Positions 63,451 to 64,000 of a DNA stretch of 64,000 nucleotides are shown piece after piece. The notes beneath the pieces are model-generated. The model searched no databases. It was not told the origin of the DNA and was given only the letters and a program-made list of their open reading frames with translations. Origin of the DNA: Bacteroidales bacterium. GTDB taxonomy: Bacteria; Bacteroidota; Bacteroidia; Bacteroidales; UBA932. Positions within the stretch are counted from its first letter, which is position 1. Each line of letters starts with the position of its first letter. Location of the stretch: the NCBI GenBank assembly GCA_017451395.1, contig JAFSPR010000098.1, forward strand, positions 34,952-98,951. Direction: 5' to 3'. The translations under genes and the position numbers were made by a program.

Positions 63451-63942
63451 ATGGAAAAGGGTCCTATTTCTCAGTTTATTACCCACAATTACCGTCATTT
63501 CAATTCCGCAGCGCTGGTAGACGCCGCAAAGGCTTATGAAGACCTCCTGAACAAGGGTGGCAAGATGTTCCTGGCTATGGCCGGCGCAATGTCCACCGCA
63601 GAACTTGGCCTCACTCTTGCAGAGATGATCCGCCAGGACAAGATTGCGTTTGTATGCTGCAGCGCAAACAACCTTGAGGAGGACATTATGAACCTTGTGG
63701 CCCACAGCCACTATTACAGGGTTCCAGGTTACCGTGACCTCACTCCCAAGCAGGAGCAGGAACTCCTTGACAACCACTACAACCGTGTTACAGACACCTG
63801 TATCCCGGAGGAAGAGGCTTTCCGCCGTCTGGAAAAGCACCTTGTAGAGGTCTGGGACAAGGCAAAGGCAGAGGGCAAGCGCTATCTACCCTACGAGTTC
63901 ATCTATCAGATGATCCGCAGCGGCGTCCTTGAGCAGTACTAG
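63451..63942 (+). CDS. Deoxyhypusine-synthase-like protein, N-terminal part before a premature TAG
   Basis: The first 163 residues match the N-terminal half of bacterial deoxyhypusine-synthase-family proteins (usual length about 325). GPISQFI, the AMAGAMSTAELG nucleotide-binding loop, SANNLEEDIMNLVAHSHY and RVTDTCIPEEEAFRR are all intact. The frame meets TAG at 63940-63942 after LEQY, where homologues as I recall them have a second Tyr, and the same frame then continues as EIDPKDSW. Bacterial members are thought to act on polyamines, for example as homospermidine synthase. Because the second half, with active-site Lys, would be lost, the gene looks inactivated, or the base is a sequencing error. 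Confidence 0.8.
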   Translation: MEKGPISQFITHNYRHFNSAALVDAAKAYEDLLNKGGKMFLAMAGAMSTAELGLTLAEMIRQDKIAFVCCSANNLEEDIMNLVAHSHYYRVPGYRDLTPKQEQELLDNHYNRVTDTCIPEEEAFRRLEKHLVEVWDKAKAEGKRYLPYEFIYQMIRSGVLEQY

Positions 63943-64000
63943 GAGATAGATCCCAAGGACAGTTGGGTAGTTGCAGCCTGTGAGAAGAACATTCCCATCA
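63943..64000 (+). pseudogene. Continuation of the deoxyhypusine-synthase-like frame after TAG
   Basis: In the same frame as the gene at 63451, this stretch encodes EIDPKDSWVVAACEKNIPI and runs off the window. The sequence fits the family downstream of the stop, so coding capacity is retained without frameshift. Confidence 0.7.

Noticed and set aside
63940-63942. Genome-wide recoding of TAG
   Set aside because: speA, ligA and ispG end in TAG at positions expected for their families.

Overview
The window comes from a chromosome of the Bacteroidota, most likely order Bacteroidales. Four things support this. Intergenic regions repeatedly carry the TAnnTTTG type -7 promoter element and few Shine-Dalgarno sites. 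The gene orders parA-parB-DUF5683-mltD and rsfS-ftsH-cdsA-psd are typical of the phylum. Lipoproteins and outer-membrane proteins are numerous. Several protein types (short arginine decarboxylase, PPi-type phosphofructokinase, TGS-linked nucleoside kinase, deoxyhypusine-synthase-like protein) are common there. The DNA is moderately GC-rich. I saw no tRNA, rRNA, CRISPR array, insertion sequence or prophage.

Layout. 1-4.9 kb: two secreted M6-type metalloproteases (the first cut by the window edge) with a small lipoprotein between. 4.9-13.1 kb: rlmD, two envelope proteins of unknown function, a GNAT-fold protein, rarA and a BamA/TamA-like outer-membrane protein. 13.2-18.1 kb: arginine decarboxylase, a SpoU-type RNA methyltransferase, and a minus-strand pair of pfp and a cytoplasmic GH13 glycosidase. 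18.2-27.5 kb: an overlapping plus-strand run ligA-yihY-rel-lipoprotein-OMP-ispG. 27.6-31.4 kb: minus-strand rsfS-ftsH-cdsA-psd. 31.6-37.4 kb: a degenerate PriA-like protein, a 52-bp tandem repeat, parA-parB, a DUF5683 protein and an MltD-like transglycosylase. 37.4-47.5 kb: an HhH/beta-barrel protein on minus, then a plus-strand run hpt-adk-MMPL-FakA-FakB-GNAT-PlsX-ACP. 47.5-49.2 kb: a nucleoside kinase.

49.3-63.4 kb, all minus strand, is an aryl-polyene/flexirubin-like lipid cluster in two transcription units. The upstream unit (63.4 to 55.4 kb) encodes a methyltransferase, two ACPs, an LpxL-like acyltransferase, two hotdog dehydratases, two full ketosynthases, two small ketosynthase-like proteins, a small multidrug-type flippase, a LolA-like carrier and a GT2 glycosyltransferase. 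The downstream unit (55.2 to 49.3 kb) encodes an MMPL exporter fused to a PlsC acyltransferase, a secreted esterase-like hydrolase, an adenylate-forming ligase and a second PlsC-like acyltransferase. Together they could activate an aryl acid, extend it on ACP, attach it to a lipid and move it to the outer membrane. No ketoreductase or aromatic amino-acid ammonia lyase lies in the window. The last gene, at the right edge, is a deoxyhypusine-synthase-like gene interrupted by an in-frame TAG.

The most notable observations are the PriA-like protein with altered helicase motifs and no zinc module, the 52-bp CACGTG array before parA, a palindromic element read in frame at the end of ligA, the paired mini-ketosynthases, the FakAB-GNAT-PlsX-ACP gene set, and the amber stop in the deoxyhypusine-synthase-like gene.
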